Source of the DNA: Porphyra umbilicalis
Taxonomy: Eukaryota; Rhodophyta; Bangiophyceae; Bangiales; Bangiaceae
DNA length: 64,000 nt
Assembly: GCA_002049455.2 (NCBI GenBank)
Contig: KV918814.1
Location: forward strand, 161,467-225,466
Direction of reading: 5' to 3'
Shown piece after piece: positions 29,301 through 41,870 of the stretch (within the stretch, counting starts at the first letter, position 1; each line of letters starts with the position of its first letter). A program made the translations under genes and the position numbers. A model generated the notes under the pieces. It searched no databases, was not told the DNA's origin, and saw nothing but the letters and a program-made list of their open reading frames with translations.

Positions 29301-31630
29301 TGAAGTGCCGCCCCGCAGCATGCGCCATGGACGATCCGCTGACATGCCGTATTGGCCGGTGACAGACGTTTCGGGTCGCCACGCGCAAACTACGCATGCA
29401 CGGGCGTACCTGGGCAGCGCAATCTGCTTTCCACGACACCCGAAGACTCTCGGGGTGTCTATCTGCCACTAGCAGCATGCGGGTAACGCTGACCTGACAG
29501 CTGGTTTTCATAGGTGCCCGTATGTGGCGGTGACAGACGTTTTGGATCGCCACGCACAAACTGCGGATGCAGGGGCGCACCTGGGCAGTGCAATCTGCTT
29601 TCCAAAACACCCGAAGACTTTTGGACTGCTGAAGTGCCGCCCCGCAGCATGCGCCATGGACGATCCGCTGACATGCCGTATTGGCCGGTGACAGACGTTT
29701 CGGGTCGCCACGCGCAAACTACGCATGCACGGGCGTACCTGGGCAGCGCAATCTGCTTTCCACGACACCCGAAGACTCTCGGGGTGTCTATCTGCCACTA
29801 CGCAGCATGCGCGGTTAACGCTGACCTGACAGCTGGTTTTCATAGGTGCCCGTATGTGGCGGTGACAGACGTTTTGGATCGCCACGCACAAACTGCGGAT
29901 GCAGGGGCGCACCTGGGCAGTGCAATTGCTTTCCAAAACACCCGAAGACTTTTGGACTGCTGAAGTGCCGCCCCGCAGCATGCGCCATGGACGATCCGCT
30001 GACATGCCGTATTGGCCGGTGACAGACGTTTCGGGTCGCCACGCGCAAACTACGCATGCACGGGCGTACCTGGGCAGCGCAATCTGCTTTCCACGACACC
30101 CGAAGACTCTCGGGGTGTCTATCTGCCACTAGCAGCATGCGCGGTTAACGCTGACCTGACAGCTGTTTTCATAGGTGCCCGTATGTGGCGGTGACAGACG
30201 TTTTGGATCGCCACGCACAAACTGCGGATGCAGGGGCGCACCTGGGCAGTGCAATCTGCTTTCCAAAACACCCGAAGACTTTTGGACTGCTGAAGTGCCG
30301 CCCCGCAGCATGCGCCATGGACGATCCGCTGACATGCCGTATTGGCCGGTGACAGACGTTTCGGGTCGCCACGCGCAAACTACGCATGCACGGGCGTACC
30401 TGGGCAGCGCAATCTGCTTTCCACGACACCCGAAGACTCTCGGGGTGTCTATCTGCCACTACGCAGCATGCGCGGTTAACGCTGACCTGACAGCTGGTTT
30501 TCATAGGTGCCCGTATGTGGCGGTGACAGACGTTTTGGATCGCCACGCACAAACTGCGGATGCAGGGGCGCACCTGGGCAGTGCAATCTGCTTTCCAAAA
30601 CACCCGAAGACTTTTGGACTGCTGAAGTGCCGCCCCGCAGCATGCGCCATGGACGATCCGCTGACATGCCGTATTGGCCGGTGACAGACGTTTCGGGTCG
30701 CCACGCGCAAACTACGCATGCACGGGCGTACCTGGGCAGCGCAATCTGCTTTCCACGACACCCGAAGACTCTCGGGGTGTCTATCTGCCACTACGCAGCA
30801 TGCGCGGTTAACGCTGACCTGACAGCTGGTTTTCATAGGTGCCCGTATGTGGCGGTGACAGACGTTTTGGATCGCCACGCACAAACTGCGGATGCAGGGG
30901 CGCACCTGGGCAGTGCAATCTGCTTTCCCAAACACCCGAAGACTTTTGGACTGCTGAAGTGCCGCCCCGCGCATGCGCCATGGACGATCCGCTGACATGC
31001 CGTATTGGCCGGTGACAGACGTTTCGGGTCGCCACGCGCAAACTACGCATGCACGGGCGTACCTGGGCAGCGCAATCTGCTTTCCACGACACCCGAAGAC
31101 TCTCGGGGTGTCTATCTGCCACTACCAGCATGCGCGGTTAACGCTGACCTGACAGCTGGTTTTCATAGGTGCCCGTATGTGGCGGTGACAGACGTTTTGG
31201 ATCGCCACGCACAAACTGCGGATGCAGGGGCGCACCTGGGCAGTGCAATCTGCTTTCCAAACACCCGAAGACTTTGGACTGCTGAAGTGCCGCCCCGCAG
31301 CATGCGCCATGGACGATCCGCTGACATGCCGTATTGGCCGGTGACAGACGTTTCGGGTCGCCACGCGCAAACTACGCATGCACGGGCGTACCTGGGCAGC
31401 GCAATCTGCTTTCCACGACACCCGAAGACTCTCGGGGTGTCTATCTGCCACTACCAGCATGCGCGGTTAACGCTGACCTGACAGCTGGTTTTCATAGGTG
31501 CCCGTATGTGGCGGTGACAGACGTTTTGGATCGCCACGCACAAACTGCGGATGCAGGGGCGCACCTGGGCAGTGCAATCTGCTTTCCAAAACACCCGAAG
31601 ACTTTTGGACTGCTGAAGTGCCGCCCCGCA
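7889..31630 (-). repeat. Satellite array block B: about 71 units of 330-332 bp, reverse orientation
   Basis: This is the same 332-bp dimer read in the opposite direction. Units carry GCCATGGACG and GAAGACTTTTGGACTGC, where block A has the equivalent of GCCGTGGACG and GAAGACGTTTGGACTGC. Between about 13.9 and 24 kb most units are the same length and nearly identical; 14 consecutive units between 18,242 and 22,880 keep an exact 332-bp step. From about 24.2 to 31.2 kb units differ mainly by single-base indels in short homopolymers (CCCGCAG for CCCCGCAG, GACTTTGG for GACTTTTGG, CCAAACACC for CCAAAACACC). One window of about 20 bp between CTGCCAC and AACGCTGACC varies far more than the rest of the unit. 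No gene, RNA or insertion interrupts the block. Confidence 0.97.
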
Positions 31631-34600
31631 GCATGCGCCGTGGACGATCCGCTGACATGCCGTATTGGCCGGTGACAGACGTTTCGGGTCGCCACGCGCA
31701 AACTACGCATGCACGGGCGTACCTGGGCAGCGCAATCTGCTTTCCACGACACCCGAAGACTCTCGGGTGTCTATCTGCCACCATACCAGCATGCGGGAAT
31801 ACGCTGACCTGACAGCTGGTTTTCATAGGTGCCCGTATGTGGCGGTGACAGACGTTTTGGATCGCCACGCACAAACTGCGGATGCAGGGGCGCACCTGGG
31901 CAGTGCAATCTGCTTTCCAAAACACCCGAAGACGTTTGGACTGCTGAAGTGCCGCCCCGCAGCATGCGCCATGGACGATCCGCTGACATGCCGTATTGGC
32001 CGGTGACAGACGTTTCGGGTCGCCACGCGCAAACTACGCATGCACGGGCGTACCTGGGCAGCGCAATCTGCTTTCCACGACACCCGAAGACTCTCGGGTG
32101 TCTATCTGCCACTACCAGCATGCGGGTATAACGCTGACCTGACAGCTGGTTTTCATAGGTGCCCGTATGTGGCGGTGACAGACGTTTTGGATCGCCACGC
32201 ACAAACTGCGGATGCAGGGGCGCACCTGGGCAGTGCAATCTGCTTTCCAAAACACCCGAAGACTTTTGGACTGCTGAAGTGCCGCCCCGCAGCATGCGCC
32301 GTGGACGATCCGCTGACATGCCGTATTGGCCGGTGACAGACGTTTCGGGTCGCCACGCGCAAACTACGCATGCACGGGCGTACCTGGGCAGCGCAATCTG
32401 CTTTCCACGACACCCGAAGACTCTCGGGGTGTCTATCTGCCACCATGCAGGCATGCGGGTTAACGCTGACCTGACAGCTGGTTTTCATAGGTGCCCGTAT
32501 GTGGCGGTGACAGACGTTTTGGATCGCCACGCACAAACTGCGGATGCAGGGGCGCACCTGGGCAGTGCAATCTGCTTTCCAAAACACCCGAAGACTTTGG
32601 ACTGCTGAAGTGCCGCCCCGCAGCATGCGCCGTGGACGATCCGCTGACATGCCGTATTGGCCGGTGACAGACGTTTCGGGTCGCCACGCGCAAACTACGC
32701 ATGCACGGGCGTACCTGGGCAGCGCAATCTGCTTTCCTCGACACCCGAAGACTCTCGGGGTGTCTATCTGCCACCTACCAGCATGCGCGGTAACGCTGAC
32801 CTGACAGCTGGTTTTCATAGGTGCCCGTATGTGGCGGTGACAGACGTTTTGGATCGCCACGCACAAACTGCGGATGCAGGGGCGCACCTGGGCAGTGCAA
32901 TCTGCTTTCCAAAACACCCGAAGACGTTTGGACTGCTGAAGTGCCGCCCCGCACCATGCGCCGTGGACGATCCGCTGACATGCCGTATTGGCCGGTGACA
33001 GACGTTTCGGGTCGCCACGCGCAAACTACGCATGCACGGGCGTACCTGGGCAGCGCAATCTGCTTTCCACGACACCCGAAGACTCTCGGGGTGTCTATCT
33101 GCCACCATACAGCATGCGGGATAACGCTGACCTGACAGCTGGTTTTCATAGGTGCCCGTATGTGGCGGTGACAGACGTTTTGGATCGCCACGCACAAACT
33201 GCGGATGCAGGGGCGCACCTGGGCAGTGCAATCTGCTTTCCAAAACACCCGAAGACGTTTGGACTGCTGAAGTGCCGCCCCGCAGCATGCGCCGTGGACG
33301 ATCCGCTGACATGCCGTATTGGCCGGTGACAGACGTTTCGGGTCGCCACGCGCAAACTACGCATGCACGGGCGTACCTGGGCAGCGCAATCTGCTTTCCA
33401 CGACACCCGAAGACTCTCGGAGTGTCTATCTGCCACATACAGCATGCGGGAATAACGCTGACCTGACAGCTGGTTTTCATAGGTGCCCGTATGTGGCGGT
33501 GACAGACGTTTTGGATCGCCACGCACAAACTGCGGATGCAGGGGCGCACCTGGGCAGTGCAATCTGCTTTCCAAAACACCCGAAGACGTTTGGACTGCTG
33601 AAGTGCCGCCCCGCAGCATGCGCCATGGACGATCCGCTGACATGCCGTATTGGCCGGTGACAGACGTTTCGGGTCGCCACGCGCAAACTACGCATGCACG
33701 GGCGTACCTGGGCAGCGCAATCTGCTTTCCACGACACCCGAAGACTCTCGGGTGTCTATCTGCCACCATCAGCATGCGGGATAACGCTGACCTGACAGCT
33801 GGTTTTCATAGGTGCCCGTATGTGGCGGTGACAGACGTTTTGGATCGCCACGCACAAACTGCGGATGCAGGGGCGCACCTGGGCAGTGCAATCTGCTTTC
33901 CAAAACACCCGAAGACTTTTGGACTGCTGAAGTGCCGCCCCGCAGCATGCGCCGTGGACGATCCGCTGACATGCCGTATTGGCCGGTGACAGACGTTTCG
34001 GGTCGCCACGCGCAAACTACGCATGCACGGGCGTACCTGGGCAGCGCAATCTGCTTTCCTCGACACCCGAAGACTCTCGGAGTGTCTATCTGCCACTACC
34101 AGCATGCGCGGTTAACGCTGACCTGACAGCTGGTTTTCATAGGTGCCCGTATGTGGCGGTGACAGACGTTTTGGATCGCCACGCACAAACTGCGGATGCA
34201 GGGGCGCACCTGGGCAGTGCAATCTGCTTTCCAAACACCCGAAGACGTTTGGACTGCTGAAGTGCCGCCCCGCAGCATGCGCCGTGGACGATCCGCTGAC
34301 ATGCCGTATTGGCCGGTGACAGACGTTTCGGGGTCGCCACGCGCAAACTACGCATGCACGGCGTACCTGGGCAGCGCAATCTGCTTTCCACGACACCCGA
34401 AGACTCTCGGAGTGTCTATCTGCCACCTACAGCATGCGGGTTAACGCTGACCTGACAGCTGGTTTTCATAGGTGCCCGTATGTGGCGGTGACAGACGTTT
34501 TGGATCGCCACGCACAAACTGCGGATGCAGGGGCGCACCTGGGCAGTGCAATCTGCTTTCCAAAACACCCGAAGACGTTTGGACTGCTGAAGTGCCGCCC

Positions 34601-36900
34601 CGCAGCATGCGCCGTGGACGATCCGCTGACATGCCGTATTGGCCGGTGACAGACGTTTCGGGTCGCCACGCGCAAACTACGCATGCACGGGCGTACCTGG
34701 GCAGCGCAATCTGCTTTCCACGACACCCGAAGACTCTCGGGTGTCTATCTGCCACTACCAGCATGCGGGATAACGCTGACCTGACAGCTGGTTTTCATAG
34801 GTGCCCGTATGTGGCGGTGACAGACGTTTTGGATCGCCACGCACAAACTGCGGATGCAGGGGCGCACCTGGGCAGTGCAATCTGCTTTCCAAAACACCCG
34901 AAGACTTTTGGACTGCTGAAGTGCCGCCCCGCACCATGCGCCGTGGACGATCCGCTGACATGCCGTATTGGCCGGTGACAGACGTTTCGGGTCGCCACGC
35001 GCAAACTACGCATGCACGGGCGTACCTGGGCAGCGCAATCTGCTTTCCACGACACCCGAAGACTCTCGGAGTGTCTATCTGCCACTACCAGCATGCGGGA
35101 ATAACGCTGACCTGACAGCTGGTTTTCATAGGTGCCCGTATGTGGCGGTGACAGACGTTTTGGATCGCCACGCACAAACTGCGGATGCAGGGGCGCACCT
35201 GGGCAGTGCAATCTGCTTTCCAAAACACCCGAAGACGTTTGGACTGCTCAAGTGCCGCCCCGCACCATGCGCCGTGGACGATCCGCTGACATGCCGTATT
35301 GGCCGGTGACAGACGTTTCGGGTCGCCACGCGCAAACTACGCATGCACGGGCGTACCTGGGCAGCGCAATCTGCTTTCCACGACACCCGAAGACTCTCGG
35401 GTGTCTATCTGCCACTACCAGCATGCGGTTAACGCTGACCTGACAGCTGGTTTTCATAGGTGCCCGTATGTGGCGGTGACAGACGTTTTGGATCGCCACG
35501 CACAAACTGCGGATGCAGGGGCGCACCTGGGCAGTGCAATCTGCTTTCCAAAACACCCGAAGACGTTTGGACTGCTGAAGTGCCGCCCGCAGCATGCGCC
35601 GTGGACGATCCGCTGACATGCCGTATTGGCCGGTGACAGACGTTTCGGGTCGCCACGCGCAAACTACGCATGCACGGGCGTACCTGGGCAGCGCAATCTG
35701 CTTTCCACGACACCCGAAGACTCTCGGAGTGTCTATCTGCCACCATCAGCATGCGGGAATAACGCTGACCTGACAGCTGGTTTCATAGGTGCCCGTATGT
35801 GGCGGTGACAGACGTTTTGGATCGCCACGCACAAACTGCGGATGCAGGGGCGCACCTGGGCAGTGCAATCTGCTTTCCAAAACACCCGAAGACGTTTGGA
35901 CTGCTGAAGTGCCGCCCCGCAGCATGCGCCGTGGACGATCCGCTGACATGCCGTATTGGCCGGTGACAGACGTTTCGGGTCGCCACGCGCAAACTACGCA
36001 TGCACGGGCGTACCTGGGCAGCGCAATCTGCTTTCCACGACACCCGAAGACTCTCGGGTGTCTATCTGCCACCTACCAGCATGCGCGGTTAACGCTGACC
36101 TGACAGCTGGTTTTCATAGGTGCCCGTATGTGGCGGTGACAGACGTTTTGGATCGCCACGCACAAACTGCGGATGCAGGGGCGCACCTGGGCAGTGCAAT
36201 CTGCTTTCCAAACACCCGAAGACGTTTGGACTGCTCAAGTGCCGCCCGCACATGCGCCGTGGACGATCCGCTGACATGCCGTATTGGCCGGTGACAGACG
36301 TTTCGGGTCGCCACGCGCAAACTACGCATGCACGGGCGTACCTGGGCAGCGCAATCTGCTTTCCCGACACCCGAAGACTCTCGGGTGTCTATCTGCCACC
36401 ATACAGCATGCGGGATAACGCTGACCTGACAGCTGGTTTTCATAGGTGCCGTATGTGGCGGTGACAGACGTTTTGGATCGCCACGCACAAACTGCGGATG
36501 CAGGGGCGCACCTGGGCAGTGCAATCTGCTTTCCAAAACACCCGAAGACGTTTGGACTGCTCAAGTGCCGCCCCGCACATGCGCCGTGGACGATCCGCTG
36601 ACATGCCGTATTGGCCGGTGACAGACGTTTCGGGTCGCCACGCGCAAACTACGCATGCACGAGCGTACCTGGGCAGCGCAATCTGCTTTCCACGACACCC
36701 GAAGACTCTCGGAGTGTCTATCTGCCACTACCAGCATGCGGGTTAACGCTGACCTGACAGCTGGTTTTCATAGGTGCCCGTATGTGGCGGTGACAGACGT
36801 TTTGGATCGCCACGCACAAACTGCGGATGCAGGGGCGCACCTGGGCAGTGCAATCTGCTTTCCAAACACCCGAAGACGTTTGGACTGCTGAAGTGCCGCC
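31631..36900 (-). repeat. Satellite array block C: mosaic units sharing block-A variants
   Basis: About 16 units in reverse orientation mix block-B and block-A alleles. GCCGTGGACG replaces GCCATGGACG from 31,639 onward in most units. GAAGACGTTTGG appears first near 31,931 and recurs to about 36,880. CTCGGAGTGTC, TTTCCTCGACACC and CTCAAGTGCC appear in subsets; the last is at about 35,247, 36,234 and 36,560. One unit near 36,661 has the GAGCGTACC allele that is fixed in block A. Allele combinations change from unit to unit, as expected from unequal exchange or gene conversion between two satellite subfamilies. This is the only part of the reverse array that resembles block A. Confidence 0.9.
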
Positions 36901-39900
36901 CCGCAGCATGCGCCATGGACGATCCGCTGACATGCCGTATTGGCCGGTGACAGACGTTTCGGGTCGCCACGCGCAAACTACGCATGCACGGGCGTACCTG
37001 GGCAGCGCAATCTGCTTTCCACGACACCCGAAGACTCTCGGGGTGTCTATCTGCCACCATAGCAGCATGCGGGAATAACGCTGACCTGACAGCTGGTTTT
37101 CATAGGTGCCCGTATGTGGCGGTGACAGACGTTTTGGATCGCCACGCACAAACTGCGGATGCAGGGGCGCACCTGGGCAGTGCAATCTGCTTTCCAAAAC
37201 ACCCGAAGACTTTTGGACTGCTGAAGTGCCGCCCCGCAGCATGCGCCTGGACGATCCGCTGACATGCCGTATTGGCCGGTGACAGACGTTTCGGGTCGCC
37301 ACGCGCAAACTACGCATGCACGGGCGTACCTGGGCAGCGCAATCTGCTTTCCACGACACCCGAAGACTCTCGGGGTGTCTATCTGCCACCATACAGCATG
37401 CGGGTTAACGCTGACCTGACAGCTGGTTTTCATAGGTGCCGTATGTGGCGGTGACAGACGTTTTGGATCGCCACGCACAAACTGCGGATGCAGGGGCGCA
37501 CCTGGGCAGTGCAATCTGCTTTCCAAACACCCGAAGACTTTGGACTGCTGAAGTGCCGCCCCGCAGCATGCGCCATGGACGATCCGCTGACATGCCGTAT
37601 TGGCCGGTGACAGACGTTTCGGGTCGCCACGCGCAAACTACGCATGCACGGGCGTACCTGGGCAGCGCAATCTGCTTTCCACGACACCCGAAGACTCTCG
37701 GGAGTGTCTATCTGCCACTAGCAGCATGCGCGGTTAACGCTGACCTGACAGCTGGTTTTCATAGGTGCCCGTATGTGGCGGTGACAGACGTTTTGGATCG
37801 CCACGCACAAACTGCGGATGCAGGGGCGCACCTGGGCAGTGCAATCTGCTTTCCAAAACACCCGAAGACTTTTGGACTGCTGAAGTGCCGCCCCGCAGCA
37901 TGCGCCATGGACGATCCGCTGACATGCCGTATTGGCCGGTGACAGACGTTTCGGTCGCCACGCGCAAACTACGCATGCACGGCGTACCTGGGCAGCGCAA
38001 TCTGCTTTCCACGACACCCGAAGACTCTCGGGGTGTCTATCTGCCACTACGCAGCATGCGCGGTTAACGCTGACCTGACAGCTGGTTTTCATAGGTGCCC
38101 GTATGTGGCGGTGACAGACGTTTTGGATCGCCACGCACAAACTGCGGATGCAGGGGCGCACCTGGGCAGTGCAATCTGCTTTCCCAAAACACCCGAGACT
38201 TTTGGACTGCTGAAGTGCCGCCCCGCAGCATTGCGCCATGGACGATCCGCTGAATGCCGTATTGGCCGGTGACAGACGTTTCGGGTCGCCACGCGCAAAC
38301 TACGCATGCACGGGCGTACTGGGCAGCGCAATCTGCTTTCCACGACACCCGAAGACTCTCGGGGTGTCTATCTGCCATACGCAGCATGCGCGGTTAACGC
38401 TGACCTGACAGCTGGTTTTCATAGGTGCCGTATGTGGCGGTGGACAGACGTTTTGGATCGCCACGCACAAACTGCGGATGCAGGGGCGCACCTGGGCAGT
38501 GCAATCTGCTTTCCAAAACACCCGAAGACTTTTGGACTGCTGAAGTGCCGCCCGCAGCATGCGCCATGGACGATCCGCTGACATGCCGTATTGGCCGGTG
38601 ACAGACGTTTCGGGTCGCCACGCGCAACTACGCATGCACGGGCGTACCTGGGCAGCGCAATCTGCTTTCCACGACACCCGAAGACTCTCGGGGTGTCTAT
38701 CTGCCACTACGCAGCATGCGCGGTTAACGCTGACCTGACAGCTGGTTTTCATAGGTGCCCGTATGTGGCGGTGACAGACGTTTTGGATCGCCACGCACAA
38801 ACTGCGGATGCAGGGGCGCACCTGGGCAGTGCAATCTGCTTTCCAAAACACCCGAAGACTTTGGACTGCTGAAGTGCCGCCCCGCAGCATGCGCCATGGA
38901 CGATCCGCTGACATGCCGTATTGGCCGGTGACAGACGTTTCGGGGTCGCCACGCGCAAACTACGCATGCACGGGCGTACCTGGGCAGCGCAATCTGCTTT
39001 CCACGACACCCGAAGACTCTCGGGGTGTCTATCTGCCACTACGCAGCATGCGCGGTAACGCTGACCTGACAGCTGGTTTTCATAGGTGCCCGTATGTGGC
39101 GTGACAGACGTTTTGGATCGCCACGCACAAACTGCGGATGCAGGGGCGCACCTGGGCAGTGCAATCTGCTTTCCAAAACACCCGAAGACTTTTGGACTGC
39201 TGAAGTGCCGCCCCGCAGCATGCGCCATGGACGATCCGCTGACATGCCGTATTGGCCGGTGACAGACGTTTCGGGTCGCCACGCGCAACTACGCATGCAC
39301 GGGCGTACCTGGGCAGCGCAATCTGCTTTCCACGACACCCGAAGACTCTCGGGGTGTCTATCTGCCACTACGCAGCATGCGCGGTTAACGCTGACCTGAC
39401 AGCTGGTTTTCATAGGTGCCCGTATGTGGCGGTGACAGACGTTTTGGATCGCCACGCACAAACTGCGGATGCAGGGGCGCACTGGGCAGTGCAATCTGCT
39501 TTCCAAAACACCCGAAGACTTTTGGACTGCTGAAGTGCCGCCCGCAGCATGCGCCATGGACGATCCGCTGACATGCCGTATTGGCCGGTGACAGACGTTT
39601 CGGGTCGCCACGCGCAAACTACGCATGCACGGGGCGTACCTGGGCAGCGCAATCTGCTTTCCACGACACCCGAAGACTCTCGGGGTGTCTATCTGCCACT
39701 ACGCAGCATGCGCGGTTAACGCTGACCTGACAGCTGGTTTTCATAGGTGCCCGTATGTGGCGGTGACAGACGTTTTGGATCGCCACGCACAAACTGCGGA
39801 TGCAGGGGCGCACCTGGGCAGTGCAATCTGCTTTCCCAAAACACCCGAAGACTTTTGGACTGCTGAAGTGCCGCCCCGCAGCATGCGCCATGGACGATGC

Positions 39901-41870
39901 GCTGACATGCCGTATTGGCCGGTGACAGACGTTTCGGGTCGCCACGCGCAACTACGCATGCACGGGCGTACCTGGGCCAGCGCAATCTGCTTTCCACGAC
40001 ACCCGAAGACTCTCGGGGTGTCTATCTGCCACTACGCAGCATGCGCGGTTAACGCTGACCTGACAGCTGGTTTTCATAGGTGCCCGTATGTGGCGGTGAC
40101 AGACGTTTTGGATCGCCACGCACAAACTGCGGATGCAGGGCGCACCTGGCAGTGCAATCTGCTTTCCAAAACACCCGAAGACTTTTGGACTGCTGAAGTG
40201 CCGCCCCGCAGCATGCGCCATGGACGATGCGCTGACATGCCGTATTGGCCGGTGACAGACGTTTCGGGTCGCCACGCGCAAACTACGCATGCACGGGCGT
40301 ACCTGGGCAGCGCAATCTGCTTTCCACGACACCCGAAGACTCTCGGGGTGTCTATCTGCCACTACGCAGCATGCGCGGTTAACGCTGACCTGACAGCTGG
40401 TTTTCATAGGTGCCCGTATGTGGCGGTGACAGACGTTTTGGATCGCCACGCACAAACTGCGGATGCAGGGGCGCACCTGGGCAGTGCAATCTGCTTTCCA
40501 AAACACCCGAAGACTTTTGGACTGCTGAAGTGCCGCCCCGCAGCATGCGCCATGGACGATCCGCTGACATGCCGTATTGGCCGGTGACAGACGTTTCGGG
40601 TCGCCACGCGCAAACTACGCATGCACGGGCGTACCTGGGCAGCGCAATCTGCTTTCCACGACACCCGAAGACTCTCGGGGTGTCTATCTGCCACTACGCA
40701 GCATGCGCGGTTAACGCTGACCTGACAGCTGGTTTTCATAGGTGCCCGTATGTGGCGGTGACAGACGTTTTGGATCGCCACGCACAAACTGCGGATGCAG
40801 GGGCGCACCTGGGCAGTGCAATCTGCTTTCCAAAACACCCGAAGACTTTTGGACTGCTGAAGTGCCGCCCCGCAGCATGCGCCATGGACGATCCGCTGAC
40901 AGCCGTACTGGCCGGTGACAGACGTTTCGGGTCGCCACGCGCAAACTACGCATGCACGGGCGTACCTGGGCAGCGCAATCTGCTTTCCACGACACCCGAA
41001 GACTCTCGGGTGTCTATCTGCCACTACGCAGCATGCGCGGTTAACGCTGACCTGACAGCTGGTTTTCATAGGTGCCCGTATGTGGCGGTGACAGACGTTT
41101 TGGATCGCCACGCACAAACTGCGGATGCAGGGGCGCACCTGGGCAGTGCAATCTGCTTTCCAAAACACCCGAAGACTTTTGGACTGCTGAAGTGCCGCCC
41201 CGCAGCATGCGCCATGGACGATCCGCTGACATGCCGTATTGGCCGGTGACAGACGTTTCGGGTCGCCACGCGCAAACTACGCATGCACGGGCGTACCTGG
41301 GCAGCGCAATCTGCTTTCCACGACACCCGAAGACTCTCGGGGTGTCTATCTGCCACTACGCAGCATGCGCGGTTAACGCTGACCTGACAGCTGGTTTTCA
41401 TAGGTGCCCGTATGTGGCGGTGACAGACGTTTTGGATCGCCACGCACAAACTGCGGATGCAGGGGCGCACCTGGGCAGTGCAATCTGCTTTCCAAAACAC
41501 CCGAAGACTTTTGGACTGCTGAAGTGCCGCCCGCAGCATGCGCCATGGACGATCCGCTGACATGCCGTATTGGCCGGTGACAGACGTTTCGGGTCGCCAC
41601 GCGCAAACTACGCATGCACGGGCGTACCTGGGCAGCGCAATCTGCTTTCCACGACACCCGAAGACTCTCGGGGTGTCTATCTGCCACTACGCAGCATGCG
41701 CGGTTAACGCTGACCTGACAGCTGGTTTTCATAGGTGCCCGTATGTGGCGGTGACAGACGTTTTGGATCGCCACGCACAAACTGCGGATGCAGGGGCGCA
41801 CCTGGGCAGTGCAATCTGCTTTCCAAAACACCCGAAGACTTTTGGACTGCTGAAGTGCCGCCCCGCAGCA
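36901..41870 (-). repeat. Satellite array block D: block-B type units, indel-rich in the middle
   Basis: About 15 reverse-orientation units return to the GCCATGGAC and GAAGACTTTTGG alleles. Between about 37.9 and 40.3 kb the units carry many single-base gains and losses: TTTCGGTCGCC, GGGCGTACTGGG, CGCGCAACTACG, GGGCCAGCGC, GGTGGACAGACG. There are few substitutions there. After about 40.4 kb the units are clean again. The first GATGCGCTGAC alleles (C to G), which dominate the next block, appear at about 39,897 and 40,228. The indel-only pattern in a narrow zone points to low consensus quality rather than old divergence. Confidence 0.93.
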
